A stretch of 64,000 bases of DNA from Pisolithus tinctorius (lineage: Eukaryota; Basidiomycota; Agaricomycetes; Boletales; Pisolithaceae): assembly GCA_024663395.1 (NCBI GenBank), contig JANFAH010000103.1:1-64000 (forward strand). The letters are read 5' to 3'. The translations under genes and the position numbers were made by a program. Positions 33,681 to 45,309 of this stretch are shown piece after piece. The notes beneath the pieces were generated by a model. The model searched no databases and was not told where the DNA came from. It worked only from the letters and a program-made list of their open reading frames with translations. The stretch's first letter is position 1. The number at the start of each line of letters is the position of its first letter.

Positions 33681-34494
33681 TGTCATGACCATGACACCAG
33701 CGTAAGCCCCTAACACCTACTCCGCCCTCTTCCGACATGTTCCCACGCTTCTCCGCCCTCCTCCGACGTGTTCCCGCGCTCCTCTGACCCTCCCGACACA
33801 TCTCCACACCTCTCCGAGGTCCCCTGTCCATGTTCTGACCAACTCTGCTCAACTCCGCCCTAAGGTTGGTCACGTGGGCTGTCGGACTTGCGGCCCTGCA
33901 TTCTAGATAGGGTTCCGCCCTCGTGTCAGTTTTCTCCATTCTTCCGCTCCTTCGGTATTTACCCTCTCATCCTCGTTGTAGTAGTTTCTTTGTCTCAGTT
34001 AAGGTCCCCATCATCCCTACCCTCTATCCCTTGTGTCGGAAGGACTCTAACCCACTATACACTTATTGGTTTACATTCTGTACTGCACTGCCCTTGACCT
34101 ACATCGTATATAAGGCCACTTAGTACTCCGATGTAATCAGTACGAATATCAAATAAAGTCCCCACCTTCGACTCCCTCTCAGTCCCCTCCGGAGTTTCGT
34201 CTCCACTTCCTCTGAGTCTGCTCCACCTCTGAAATACGAGGGCTGAGCTCACGCAAGGGGGCAGCGCACTAGCTGAACCCAACGCCCTCTCATCCGACCT
34301 CCGACCTCTGACCTCCGACTCCGACTCCAACCTCAGCCTCCAAGACTTTCCTTCATACCCCTCCGCTCACTGTTCGTCAAATATCTCGCCACCCAGTGGT
34401 CGGATTCGCTTCGGACTTTGACCGCTGTACTCCGCAGCCCAACCCGCTCCAACTCCGCCCTAAGAAGGAGCCAGGGGTGTTGTCCGACTTTGAC
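33681..34494 (+). repeat. Solo E-family Ty3 LTR in the D integrase
   Basis: 814 bp, TGTCATGACC...TTTGACA, with the perfect 5-bp duplication GTAGT (33676-33680 and 34495-34499). The promoter box TATATAAGG and an AATAAA lie near 34.1 kb on the plus strand, so it points opposite to element D and cannot be its own LTR. Confidence 0.92.
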
Positions 34495-34499
34495 AGTAG

Positions 34500-37400
34500 T
34501 CAGCAGTGTTGCATCATCGCGGGATAGGGGCAAAAGGAAAGTAGCCTTGGCAAGGTCAAATGGGAACAGCGGTTCGATACCATGTACCATGAAATAAGGG
34601 GATAGACCTGTGGATTTCAAAATGGTGACCCGCTCGGCCCAGAAGACGGAGTGCGCAACGGTGTGCCAGTGGCAATCATTGTTCTCGCAGCTCTTCATGA
34701 TAGCCTCGCAAACATCATAGTGGCGACGCTCTACAATGCCATTAGCCTGAGAGTTGTAAGGAGAGATATGGATGTGACGGATATGATATTGCATGGCTAG
34801 GGCATCTAAGGCTTGGACGAACGCGGGACCATTGTCAGTGACAATCTTGGTGAGTGGACCCCAGCGGCATAGGATATCCTCGAAGATGAAGGATGCGAGC
34901 ATGGTACTATTTTCTGCGTGCAACATGCACCATTTGGGATATGAGGTGAGCACGCAATGAGCCTGTACTATGTAGCAGTAGCCACCAGCTTTGGGCATCA
35001 GCATCGTGTCAATGTGAGCTTTATGAAACAGGCCCCCTATCATGGGCACAGTGGGGGGGATATGAAGCTTCTGCATCTGGCGGATCTGGCATTCGTGACA
35101 AGTGCGGACATACCACTTCACATCCTCGACAAGAAGAGGCCACCAAAAGCGGAGGAGAAGGCGCATGCAGACCGTGAAGACACCCTTGTGTCCGAGGTCA
35201 TCATGCGCTTCTTTGATGAGATGATACCGCTTGGATTCATCAACAACTAGCTGGTGCCATCCATGTGGTTCCCTGTGCCATAAGTTGTCATCTAGGAGGA
35301 AGAAGCAGCTAGTGGAATTGAAGAAGGATGAGTACTGTGCATCAGTAAGGTCAGGAGGTCACTCGTGGGTCATGAGGAAGGTGTGGATCATTCCTATCTT
35401 TGCTTCGCATGCCCAGGCTTTCGTGGACCACGGGATGGCAGGGTCATCAGGGGTATCGGAAGGGTTATTAGCATCAGCAGTCACAGAGAATGCGAGATAG
35501 AAGGATGCAGGCAGCGGGAGGCTCACCTGATGGTAAGTGGGCGGTGGTAGGGAATGGTGATCTTGACTGGAAAGTGACATAGGAGGCGGGCAGTCATTGG
35601 CAACCTGTGTAGAGAAAGAGTAAAAACGGTCCAGCCAATCCTCATGGTCGTCATCCTTGGGCGGGTCAAGCTCTGACCATGGATGGTGGGACAAGCCATC
35701 AGGGCCGGCATGCCTGTCCGTGGGAACGTGGATGAGTTTGAATGAGAAGAGGAGGATGCCAGCAATCCAGCGATTGATTGTTGCGTTAGGCTGCAGATCT
35801 GGGTTATTTATCATGCCCTTAATTTACTTCGCATCTACCTCCACAGTGAAGTTAGCAAGACCAAAGATGTATACGTGTACTGCACGCAATGCGTGGAAGA
35901 GACCGTACAACTCAAGCTTGGCCTGGGAGTAGTGGCTTTCCACTTTGTTGAGGGTGATGGATCCGAAGCGACTCGGGTACCATCTGCCATCTTTGTTGAG
36001 CTGGTAGAGGATGTAGCCAACTGTGATGACCGATGTGTCAACTGCTAAAATTACTTCGTGACTGCACTTGTAGTCAATCCTTTGGAGTGTGGGGGACTTT
36101 ACAATTTCGTCCTTGAGTCATTGCATGGCAGCGCATTGTGGCTCGTCCCATGTGAATGGTACATCTTTCCACGTGAGCACAACTAGCAGCCATGCGATCT
36201 TGGTGAAGTCTTTGATGAAGATGTGTAGCACACCACAGACACCGAGGAAACTGCGAACCTGAGTCAGGTTGCAGCACTCGGGCCAGTCGCGGATCTTCTG
36301 CACTCTGCTTTCTTCAGGAACGCGACCTTCAAAGGTGCACTTGTGGCCAACAATCACTGTGGATGGAGCGGCTAGTACGAACTTTTTTGCCGAGATGGTG
36401 GCTCCAACGTTCTGCAAACACTGAAGGATACGGTTAACGACTATACAGTGATTCCAGATAAATTTCTGAATCCCAGGATTCTCTGGGATAGTCTCATAGG
36501 AGCTGTCTGCACACTGATAGTGGGTGGTCTCAGATTTTACGGGGACGTCATCTATGAAGGGCAGGGTATGATGCAGGATCTCATCCTGGAGAACAAATGC
36601 AGTATCTCCCTGGTATACCTGTACTGCATTCGCATGTTCTTGCAGCAGAGTAGTAAGCCGATGCGGTCCGAGGGGGGTACCGAAGGTGGTGAGGTCGCGG
36701 GAATCGATGTGGAGTGCGCGCTGGTCATACCTGGAGTAGAGGTCCATCATCGCATACACTGCATATCCAGCAAAGGATTCTGTGAGGTGTTCTACGAAGG
36801 GCAGAATGGATGCATCGTGGATGGTCACTGCATTCAGGGGCTGTAAGTCATGCACAAGACGAAGAGACTTTCCATCTTTCTTTACTATGCAGAACCAGTG
36901 GGAGCGGTAAGCCACTGTAGAAGGTTCATACATGCCGGACTTGATGCGATCTTTAATCATGTCTATGACTTGGGCATGTATCACGTTCGGGATAGGGATA
37001 TTGCATTGGACCCAAGGCATGTGCAGAATTGTAGGAATCTTTACTGGTGGAAAATAGCATTCGTCTAGGTGTCCACACTCTGTAATGTCCCAAGCGAATG
37101 CGAGCTCATGGACCAAAATGAGCCAAGTTACGAGTTTAAGTTCTTCTGGCCAAAGCCAATCCACAGGATCGAGGTCGAGTTCTGCGGCCCGTTTGGCAGT
37201 GAAGTGGATGCCTGGAGCAAAGTCTGGTGGATGGGTTGGAAGTGGTTGGAGACCAGCGAGCGGGTCGTCAGGCAGGCTGTGCATGATGTGGTATTCTTCC
37301 ACCATCGGGGCAGGTACCATCTGAACCTTCTTGGCAACTGGCTTGTAAACGAGAGTGTGAACCATGGGGTCTAGTTGATAAATGCTGCCAAATGCGGCTA

Positions 37401-37638
37401 TAGCAGAGGGGTTTAGTATTGTCTGAGTGGAAGAGAGGAAAGCGAAAGCAGGCGAGGGTATTCCGGTGGGTATGTTCCACGGTACAATTGCCGTGGGCAA
37501 AGAGAAGTTTGTCAAAGTGAAGGCTAGTGATGAGACTGTAGGACTCAGGAATGGATAACAGCAGCTAAATAGGAAACAGGACGTCTTAGTAGGCTCTCCC
37601 CGACCGTTTGGTGGATCATCGATATTCAAAAACCCCAT
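34500..37638 (-). pseudogene. Ty3 element D pol: RT, RNase H, integrase core
   Basis: Minus strand. The RT has VHDLQPLNAVT, MMDLYSRYDQ and a catalytic FIDD box (LPFIDDVPV). The RNase H region lies around 36.1-35.6 kb (VGYILYQLNK, HAGPDGLSHH). The integrase has an HHCC finger (HLIKEAHDDLGH ... TCHECQ) and D-D-E core (HIDTM, IVTDNGPAF, SQANGIVERRH). Stops at about 36118, 35822 and 35359 break it. No chromodomain. The C-terminal part is at 33207-33680, displaced by the solo LTR. Confidence 0.88.
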
Positions 37639-38912
37639 TCAACTATACTTTGGTGGCTATGGCAGTGCTTGCTGCACTTGCAGTGCGGACAGCCCTCACA
37701 CCATGGGCACATGGGCAAAGTGTACTTGCGGCCGTCGTTCAGGTCTCGGAGAGTGATCTGCTGTCCGCCGTCAGGGTAATCGTTTGTTACCGCACTCATA
37801 AGGCAAATGAACAGACGTCTGAGGAGCATGTCGAAGTTGGCATGTTCAATTACTTGAACCTGTAGCATGACTGGCCCAGCACCAAAGTCGAGTTTTAGGT
37901 TCTCTAGTATGCCTACAGTAGTGTCTTTAGACATGTTAGCAGACATCATAGTCATGAGATGATCACAGTGCAATGGGAGCCCGATCTTTTCCCAAACGTG
38001 CCTGGGCATGGCGACGATTTCCGAACTGGAATCTAGCACGCAGTTGATTGTGATGTCAGTCCAAGGGACCTTGGCTTCGATGCAGCGGAGTGGCAGAGTG
38101 TGGTGAGCTACGATGGAGCCATTGTCACCATGGATAATGCAGTCTCTGTATTCACATGTGGTTCTTTGAGGATCGTGGCCAGTCAGTTCATTCACTTGTA
38201 CTCCTTCTTCATCATCACTACAAACTACCTCAATCTCATTTGTGGTGATGCATTTCACCATGGTGATGTCTCTGAACTGTTTGCAAAACTCTGGGGCTAC
38301 TGCAAATAATTCCTTGACTGGCATGGCAATGCTGGTTTCGAGTACGTGCTCCACAATATGCTTGGGCATGGCTTCGTCTTCAAGAGGGAATGAGTAACGA
38401 TACTGGTTTTGATTGTGAGTTGCTGGGTATGGCATCTGTGATGGAACAATTGCCGTGGGAATGGGATCCTTGTGCATGGGCATCGGAGCCAGACTAGTCA
38501 GAGGAACATATGGTTTCGTAGCAGTGGATGTTGGTGCAGGTATAGAGGGATTGGATGCCTGGCAAGTGGCATGCGAACTTTGAACGCCAGGGGAAATGGT
38601 TTCCTCCTCGACAGTGGCTGCACGTGGGTCGACTTGTGGAGGGTTGGCAGGATGTGCCGCGGGTCGAGCTGTGATTTCAACTCTGTCGAAGCAGGCTTTC
38701 TTTCCGTGGGGAATGACTGCTCCCTTGTTACCTTTATCCACTTGGTAGGTAGCCCAAGCTTGAGCAACATATGCTTGGAAGTCGGGGTCGGCTAAGTCTG
38801 CGACAGGTTCATCAGCATCTTGGACGGTGTTTAAGAAGGCAGAAGGCTGGATTTCCAACTGCACGTCAATTTCGGGATGAGCAACACAGAAGAGGTTAGC
38901 AGTGCCTTGCAT
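37626..38912 (-). pseudogene. Ty3 element D protease region
   Basis: Open for 428 codons, in the -1 frame relative to gag (82-nt overlap). The retropepsin-like active site reads LDSSSEIVAM, where the family usually has D-[ST]-G-[AS], so the Gly is replaced by Ser. The distal block reads MLLRRLF where LLGRPF is usual. Both changes suggest an inactive enzyme. A Cys/His-rich tail (CPWCEGCPHCKCSKHCHSH) precedes the stop. It overlaps the RT ORF by 13 nt in yet another frame. Confidence 0.75.
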
Positions 38913-40475
38913 AGAGCAGCAGGAGTCGCAGCATGCACGCTGGCCTGGTCTCTGTCAGCCATGATGTGGTCAACAGCCTCTCTCAGTGAGTTACATTCAG
39001 GGAAACGTGGGATTCGGCTCCCGTCCGCCAGATAGAGACAGTTGTCTGTACCTCTTGTGATCTTACCGGTGCGGATATAAACTTCAACAAGCATGCACAT
39101 CCTTGTCCAGTGGTTGGGGTCTGCACAGAAACCGCAGCCGGGTCTGCGTTGCTGCAGTGGAGGCTGCATCTGGAAGTTGTATTCCTGTTTAACAACAGTA
39201 CCAGCAGGTGGCACCTGCAGCATGTAAGCCAACAAGGGAGGTGCAGCTGGTGAGGCTGCAGTACCCATCGTCGGTACCACACTACAGAGAGCAGATCCCA
39301 TCAGAAGGAACTTGGCAGCTTTGATGACTTCTGCAAGTGGGTATGGGTCATCAGGGTGGAGGTTGGTGCGGACTATAGAGAGTCGATGACAAATACGATC
39401 TGCGATGGCCCTTGGGAAGCCATTCAGGAACATGGAGTCCTGTTCTGTCTCTGCAAGCTTTTTAGTTTTAATGAGCAGGGCAGAAATCTTAGCGAATTTC
39501 CACTGGTATTCTCCGAGGTCATCCTGGTTCCGCATAGGCTTTGACTGATATTCTTTGATGAGATACTGCAGATCCGCGTGGCAATAGTGGTTGTCACCCT
39601 TGCAGCCAGGGTACAAACCCTTAACAGCGACTATGAAAGCATCCCAGTCGTCGGCTGCGGGAGCGGCTTCTGGAAGCATTTGCCAGACCTCGGCTTCTTC
39701 GAGGTCAGCATAGCGGATTGCAGCTCTGATCTTGCCATGGTCATCAAGAGCAGCGAGAGTACTGAGGAAGTCAATGTCTTCGAGGTAGCACGGAAGCTGT
39801 GCGGGAGAATCTCTGCTAAATTTAGGTGAGTTTTGTGTACTGCAGAGTGGCATCTGAAACTGAGGATTAGCCATTGGTGGGTTAACCTGTGGTGGCAGTG
39901 CCGGATTGGTAACGGGTGGAATGGGTATTGGTTGTGGGTGCGAAGTGGTTGGTATAGTGCATGAGTGAGCTGGTGGAAGTGTTGGCAGGTTACTAATTGG
40001 CTGATGGGTGGTCTGCGACCGAGTGAGTGGTTGTGGCAGTGTGGCAGATGGAACTGAGAGTCTTGGTATAGATTCGGAGGTGTCAAAGAGACGGGAAAAA
40101 GAGGGCATCAGTGATGATGAATCAGATGATGTGATGGGTGTTAAAGGTGATGGTGGGGTTTCAGGCCTTTGGGGAGTCAAGTGGATAAAGCCACTGGGAA
40201 AATCAGGGGCAGTGAGATCTAGGTGATCTGATGTGACAGATATCTGATCTGCCGAGATACCAGGAGGAGTGATCGTGGGTAGTACCCATGGAATGTCAGT
40301 GGTTAATTGCACATGATCTGGTGTTATGGGTGAAACAGGGTGGAAAATGTCGGAGTCTTCTGACAGGTTGAGATTGCAAAAGTGCAGGTGTAAATTTTCT
40401 AGTTCGGTGCGTTCAGCAGTGTGCCTGAGCGACCTTCTGGAAGAAACAGCAGAATCCCTCACAGTGGGCTCCAGT
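38831..40475 (-). CDS. gag: Ty3 element D Gag
   Basis: The frame is open from inside the LTR to 38831. The first ATG after the LTR gives MPSFSRLFD near 40110; the codons before it are Pro/Ser/Thr-rich and may be leader. The capsid-like region (FLSTLAALDDHGKIRAAIRY ... YLIKEYQ ... FLNGFPRAIADRI) and a CX2CX4HX4C knuckle (CGFCADPNHWTRMC) are intact. This is the best preserved ORF of element D. It overlaps the protease ORF, suggesting a -1 frameshift. Confidence 0.7.
40456..40475 (-). promoter_or_regulatory. Primer-binding site of Ty3 element D
   Basis: Directly after the LTR the minus strand reads AC then TGGAGCCCACTGTGAGG, complementary to a tRNA 3' end with CCA. Element T has the same site (TGGAGCCCACCGCGAGG). 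I cannot assign the tRNA. Confidence 0.65.
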
Positions 40476-41135
40476 TGTAGGAAAAATCCAAATAGCTGTA
40501 TAATATGAGCTAGATGGCTTAGATAACAACAATAAAAAATGAAGGGAACGAATTGCTTGTCCCAAGGGATTCTGGACTGTCGAGACAAGAAGGTGAGACC
40601 CGGCGCTTTGTAGCAGTAGTGGTTCATGACATGCACAGCATGGTCCATGGAATAGTACTGGCGATGTGAGCGGTGCGAGCGGTATACGTAGTTCATGTGC
40701 AGCGGAATGCGAGACGTGCAGTGTAGACAAAGTGTAAAGGAAACTCACGGTGACCTTCTGAGTGCCAAAAGGTATCATTCTGTACCTAAGTACAGGGCTT
40801 TATAGTCCGGGCAAACCCAGAACCTAAGTAGACAAGGTACAGTAAGGGAAAACCACACGACAGCGCATACACATAAGACTGGACAAGCCAGAACAGAGGC
40901 CAAGGGTATACTACAAGCGCTAAAGGAATAGAGACCGCAATAAGAGAAAGAGTCTGAGGGAAAAGAGGCGACCAGAGCACAGCGGCCACAGGTACAACAT
41001 TGTGCGAGAGGGAGCGAGGGCATGGGAAGGTAGCGTGTGAACAACGGTGAACGTGAGAGGGGAGCGGACGTAACAGCAGTCACAGAACAGTTAATGACAG
41101 GGGCTTACGCATCCAGGGGATGCGGATTCCTCACA
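40476..41135 (-). repeat. 5' LTR of Ty3 element D
   Basis: 660 bp, minus strand TGTGAGGAATCC to CCTACA, homologous to 22307-22966. Confidence 0.88.
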
Positions 41136-41653
41136 CTGGTCAAAACCTGGGAGGTCCAGGGTTCAATCCCCTGTCTGGTTGCATTCATTGCAACAGGTTA
41201 TGAGCCCTGGGCACTTGTGGGACTGTCCTGATAAGTCCTTTCCACTTAAGGCAATGGATTCCCATGGTGGGTTTTCCCTGATAAGACCTAGTAGTGCCTG
41301 ATAAGACCTGGACTGAGGCAACATGTGTAAGCCCTACCAATTAAGGCAATGGCCCCTGAGCCTTGTAAGACCTTTGCAGGAGGCAACATGCTGTAAGACC
41401 TTGATGAGGCAATGGCCACTTTAGGCAATGAATTCCCATGCTTGCACCTTGTTGCTGTGCACTGGATTAGGGGAGGCTGTTGCACATGTAGTGCTCCAGC
41501 ACTCAGCAATGCTAGTCCCTACTAGCACTTGGTGGTTAAACCACACCAAGTAAGCCAAGATACCTTGACCAAATAGCTCAGTGGTTAGAGTGCCTGGTCA
41601 AAACCTGGGAGGTCCAGGGTTCAATCCCCTGTCTGGTTGCATTTATTGCAACA
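41136..41653 (+). mobile_element. TRIM: miniature LTR element with tRNA-like LTR
   Basis: The 3' 60 bp of the 5' LTR (41136-41195) is followed by a primer-binding site GGTTATGAGCCCTG (41196-41209). A 282-bp non-coding interior, with repeated TAAGACC and AGGCAA motifs, ends in the polypurine tract TTAGGGGAGGC. A complete 176-bp 3' LTR follows (41478-41653). With the displaced 5' half at 22967-23086 the whole element would be about 634 bp. It has no coding capacity. The primer site is that of the local copia elements, which probably supplied the enzymes. Confidence 0.82.
41567..41638 (+). ncRNA. tRNA-shaped sequence inside the TRIM LTR
   Basis: 72 nt fold as a class I tRNA: acceptor GACCAAA/TCTGGTT (imperfect); D-arm GCTC...GAGT (GAGC in other copies); a weak anticodon arm whose 7-nt loop would present AAA here or GAA in the 42.8-kb copy; a 5-nt variable loop AGGTC; a perfect T-arm CAGGG TTCAATC CCCTG. 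The A and B boxes fit Pol III consensus. Position 33 is C rather than T and there is no T4 terminator, so I do not call it a working tRNA gene. Confidence 0.7.
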
Positions 41654-42740
41654 CCCCACTCATCTACCCTTGGTACAGATTCAGTGATCAATTGTGTAGA
41701 TGATAGTGCAGTTCTCCCCTTGCCTGTTAGTCATGAAGATTCGAGTTAGCAACACATCCATTCATATCCATCCCTGCCAATCGAATACATGGCATGTTCC
41801 TCTACAGTATCAGAGACTTGGTGTGATGTTACCTTCAAGGGCAGTGATTCTGATTGTCAATCTCAAGTTCTCCTTTCTACTACAAATTTTCTCCAGGTTG
41901 CCTCATGATCAACCATGCAAAGTTCTAACACAGGTATGTGGTTAGCTTTTCAGTGTATCTTATCCATCAATTTCTGCTACTTCCTCCAGGGTATCACGAA
42001 GAGTTATGTCACATCTAAGTGCATGATTTGTTGTGGTCAAACTTCCAGTTTTCCTGCAATGGCTTCCAACAAATGGGGAAAGGGAACAAGGTAGCCTTCT
42101 GCTGGAGATCTGCTGTCATACTTACAATTCTCTGCACATTCACTCTCCAGCCTTTCCTTCCTATTCCCTGACCCACCATGTCTGAAATACCTTTGCCCAG
42201 TACTGGATTGGATATAAGCTCTAGCAACCTCAGTATGTGTTTTTCTGACTAACTCCTGATGACTAACACATTTTGGCACAGGTGCTCTAATTACTCTGAT
42301 TGGAAACCTCAAATTGAATGCAGCAGATGCTGAAACACTAGCAAGCACTTTGTTACTAAGATCTTGTGCTGAAGGTGAGTATGTTCTTAAGTGGCATTTC
42401 TGGACTGATCATATTGCAGCCTTTTATAGGGTCATCTGGCTTGCAACCCACATACCCCACAGCAGCATTATGCCTGTCGAGTCTGGGGGTTTCAGGATTG
42501 TTGTCCCATGAAGAGTGTACACCTGCCACCTTATCCACCTTGATCCCCATTTACATGGAATTTCCTGCACCACCAGTATCAATACATCTAATGCCACCTA
42601 ACTTGACTGATCCCTCCACTATTCTTGTCCACAGCCACCCAGATTGTGAAGCAAGGGTTCCATATCTAGCAGATGACTGCATGCATACTCCCACTGGAAT
42701 TTTTTTTACCATATCCATGTAAAGACTAACAGCTATTGTA
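41654..42740 (+). other. Unassigned, probable gene relict
   Basis: No supported ORF. Short GT...AG-like gaps and open pieces (e.g. 42366-42722) suggest a decayed intron-containing gene. The first bases CCCCA are the likely right target duplication of the TRIM. Confidence 0.3.
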
Positions 42741-42745
42741 TTATC

Positions 42746-42922
42746 TGTTGCAATAAATGCGACCAGACAGGGGATTGAACCCTGGGACCTCCCAGGTTTC
42801 GACCAGGTGCTCTAACCACTGAGCTATTTGGTCAAGGTATCCTGGCTTACTTGGTGTGGTTTAACCACCAAGTGCTAGTAGGGACTAGCATTGCTGAGTG
42901 CTGGAGTACTACACTTGCAACA
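42746..42922 (-). repeat. Solo TRIM LTR with tRNA-like sequence
   Basis: 177 bp, TGTTGCA...TGCAACA, flanked by the perfect 5-bp duplication TTATC (42741-42745, 42923-42927). This copy has the best acceptor pairing (GACCAAA/TCTGGTC) and loop TCGAAAC. Confidence 0.9.
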
Positions 42923-44505
42923 TTATCTGTTGGCAAGTATTTCTTGTGGCAGTCTCCAATTAATTACTATGAAGTATAAATCCTCAGGTCACGTATTGCA
43001 TATGGCAGCCTGACTGTGAGGCAAGTCACAACTTGGCACTTTCCATCCTTCGTAAATTTCTACCATTCAAGCTCTACCACATAGCAGCAGAATACTTGGA
43101 GTGTCTCTCTGCTAAATGTCATGGGCTTGGTGCCCTTGACAGCCCCTGAAGGCTTGGAGCCTTCAAGGGTGGTCTTGGTGTCAATCTGGTGATCAATTGC
43201 ATGGATGACAATGACCCTTGTTGCTCAGTGCTGGAGATTCATTTCAGCAACAACTTTGCCCAAAGGTTGTCATACCTCTGACATTTGGGCTACATTATTT
43301 GCTCAATTTGGTTATTGATTGCATGAAAGGGACTGCATCTATCAGACTCCATCAACCCTGCTCTCATCAGTGACCTCCCTTAGGGGCTTGAACAATTCAT
43401 TTTCCATCTAGTAAGCCCATTCCTTTCTCTATTACTGGATACTGATGAACTCTTGTGGTTTTTCAGCCCTGAGGAAACCCACTTTCTGGGTCATGCAGAT
43501 GGAATACTGCTGTTCTGGATTTCAATTGGAATTCCACCTGTATGTTTCCATTTTAATAGGTGTGTCATCCTCGCTATGCATTACAACCACTTCTTTCCTG
43601 CATGCTTTTCCTTTGTCCCCCTTACATCATGTCCTCTTTTCATGGTTTCATATGTCCTTGCTGATGCTATATCCAGAACTTTGCATGCTGAGACAACATG
43701 TTCTAGACAGATTTTTTTCCCATGTGGTTCATCTTGGCTTGACATGCTCTGACCTTAAATACTCACCTTGCCTCCCCCCATTTCTCAACACCCCCATACA
43801 ACCATGCCCCACTCTGCTGATATCCCAGAGCCTTCAAGGGACTCCATTGCTGACTTGAACACTTGTGTTCTTCACAACTGAAGGATTCCATCCTCACAAA
43901 ATTCCCTGGTTTCCAAACAAGTAAAAAAAGGTGGTTCTGTTGTCTCTAATGATGGAGTGCAACACTCAGAGGTATGTCTTGTAGTATATTTCCCATCCAT
44001 TACTCTAATGTTATTTTCCACTCACAGCAATCTACTCTGAAGGATATGATTGGCAGATCAAAACTGTGGCATGCAGTCCTGCCTCCCAAAGGCTGGGAAG
44101 AGCACATGTTTGGCCTGAGAGATAGAAGATGCTCCTTGACACCTCATCCTTCCATTGTGAACACCCCAATGCTCCCTTCCCCTTCCCTGCACCTGGATGA
44201 CCAAATCTGTGATGAGGACTCTGCAATGGAGGAGGTGGAGGAGAATCCTGACAACAACAAAAATGAGGATGACCAGCCTTCCAGTAATGAGAATGAGGAT
44301 GATCAGCCATCTGGTGTGAGTCAGAGTGGGGTTCAGTGGTGGAAACCAACCAAAACCAACACAAAAGACAATGAAACTGAGTGGTGGTGTGCCTAAGTGG
44401 TACCTAGATGGTGGGACCTGGTCTTTGGGAGGGTTTTTGTGAGCTAAAACACTCAAAGACAAGTGCTGAGGGTTGGGGGTGCTCCTGACAAAGAGGGAGC
44501 AAGAT

Positions 44506-45229
44506 TGTGATAGATTGTGATGGGGTAGACTGCTGTCAGCCTACAGAAGGATGGATGGCGACTTAACTTGACTCTTTGAGCTGCACTGAGCTCAGGGAGG
44601 ACTTGGAGTGAAGTAGATGGATGGTAGATGAGGACAAGCGAAGTAGATGATAGTTAGACCTTTAATAAAGCCTCAACTATTGAAACTGATGAATGATTCA
44701 CTGAGTGATGATAAAATGCGAGCAAGAGGGGCTCTCTGACATCTTCTTCTCATTCAGCTATCTAAGTACAGTGATTTATATACAGTACAGGGGTGTTGCC
44801 TATGGAAAACAAGGTGCAAACACTTGGTAAGTGATTGGTAACTGATGAGTAAGGAATGTAAGTGATAGGTAGTTGTCTTAGAAAGCATTGGTGAGCATTG
44901 GTAAGGATAAGTAAGCCAAAAAGTGAAGAACCAGTAAGCAAGGTCAAAAGATTGGTAAGTATTGGCAATAGGTGAGTCAAAGACAGTCAGAATGTCAAAG
45001 TATGAGTCAAGTAATGTCAGGAACTGGGAAAGCACACTGGAATTGCATTAGGGGGAGGCTGTGCATGTCACATCTCGAAGAGATCTCCTTTGGGCCAAAG
45101 TGGGATGACAGAGAGGCAGTGCTGATCTGATGCCAATATAGTACATCCAAAAGTGGACAGGGTGAGTCAGATGTCAACAGGGGTCAAGCTTTGGGGGTCT
45201 GTGGGGTGACAGGAGCATAGGGGATCACA
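44506..45229 (-). repeat. 3' LTR of element K
   Basis: Minus strand TGTGATCCCC...CTATCACA, about 714-724 bp (the inner boundary is ambiguous because TGTGAT repeats at 44506 and 44516). It is preceded on the minus strand by GGTTTGGGGGGGAAAGT, a polypurine tract. A TATATAAATC box and AATAAA-like sites lie within. The 5' LTR was not found. Confidence 0.6.
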
Positions 45230-45309
45230 ACTTTCCCCCCCAAACCATCCTCTCAGTGAAGCAAACAAAAACTTCATGAATGAGGCTCTGTTGGAAGAGA
45301 GGATGAAGG

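Larger units (their letters stand above)
31756..33788 (-). repeat. Right arm of the 2,033-bp inverted duplication
   Basis: Starts exactly at the outer end of a copia LTR (31756-32045) and ends 108 bp into the E-family LTR that interrupts element D. This arm is contiguous with the rest of element D, so it is probably the source copy. Confidence 0.88.

Noticed and set aside
33681..34494. 3' LTR of Ty3 element D
   Set aside because: It points the other way, has its own GTAGT duplication, and splits the integrase. The true D LTRs are at 22307-22966 and 40476-41135.
40476..40696. N-terminal 70 codons of the D gag ORF
   Set aside because: They lie in the LTR (an open frame through U5); Gag must start after 40475.
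41567..41638. Functional host tRNA gene (Phe-like anticodon)
   Set aside because: Found only inside TRIM LTRs, with C at position 33, weak anticodon stem, acceptor mismatches and no T4 terminator.
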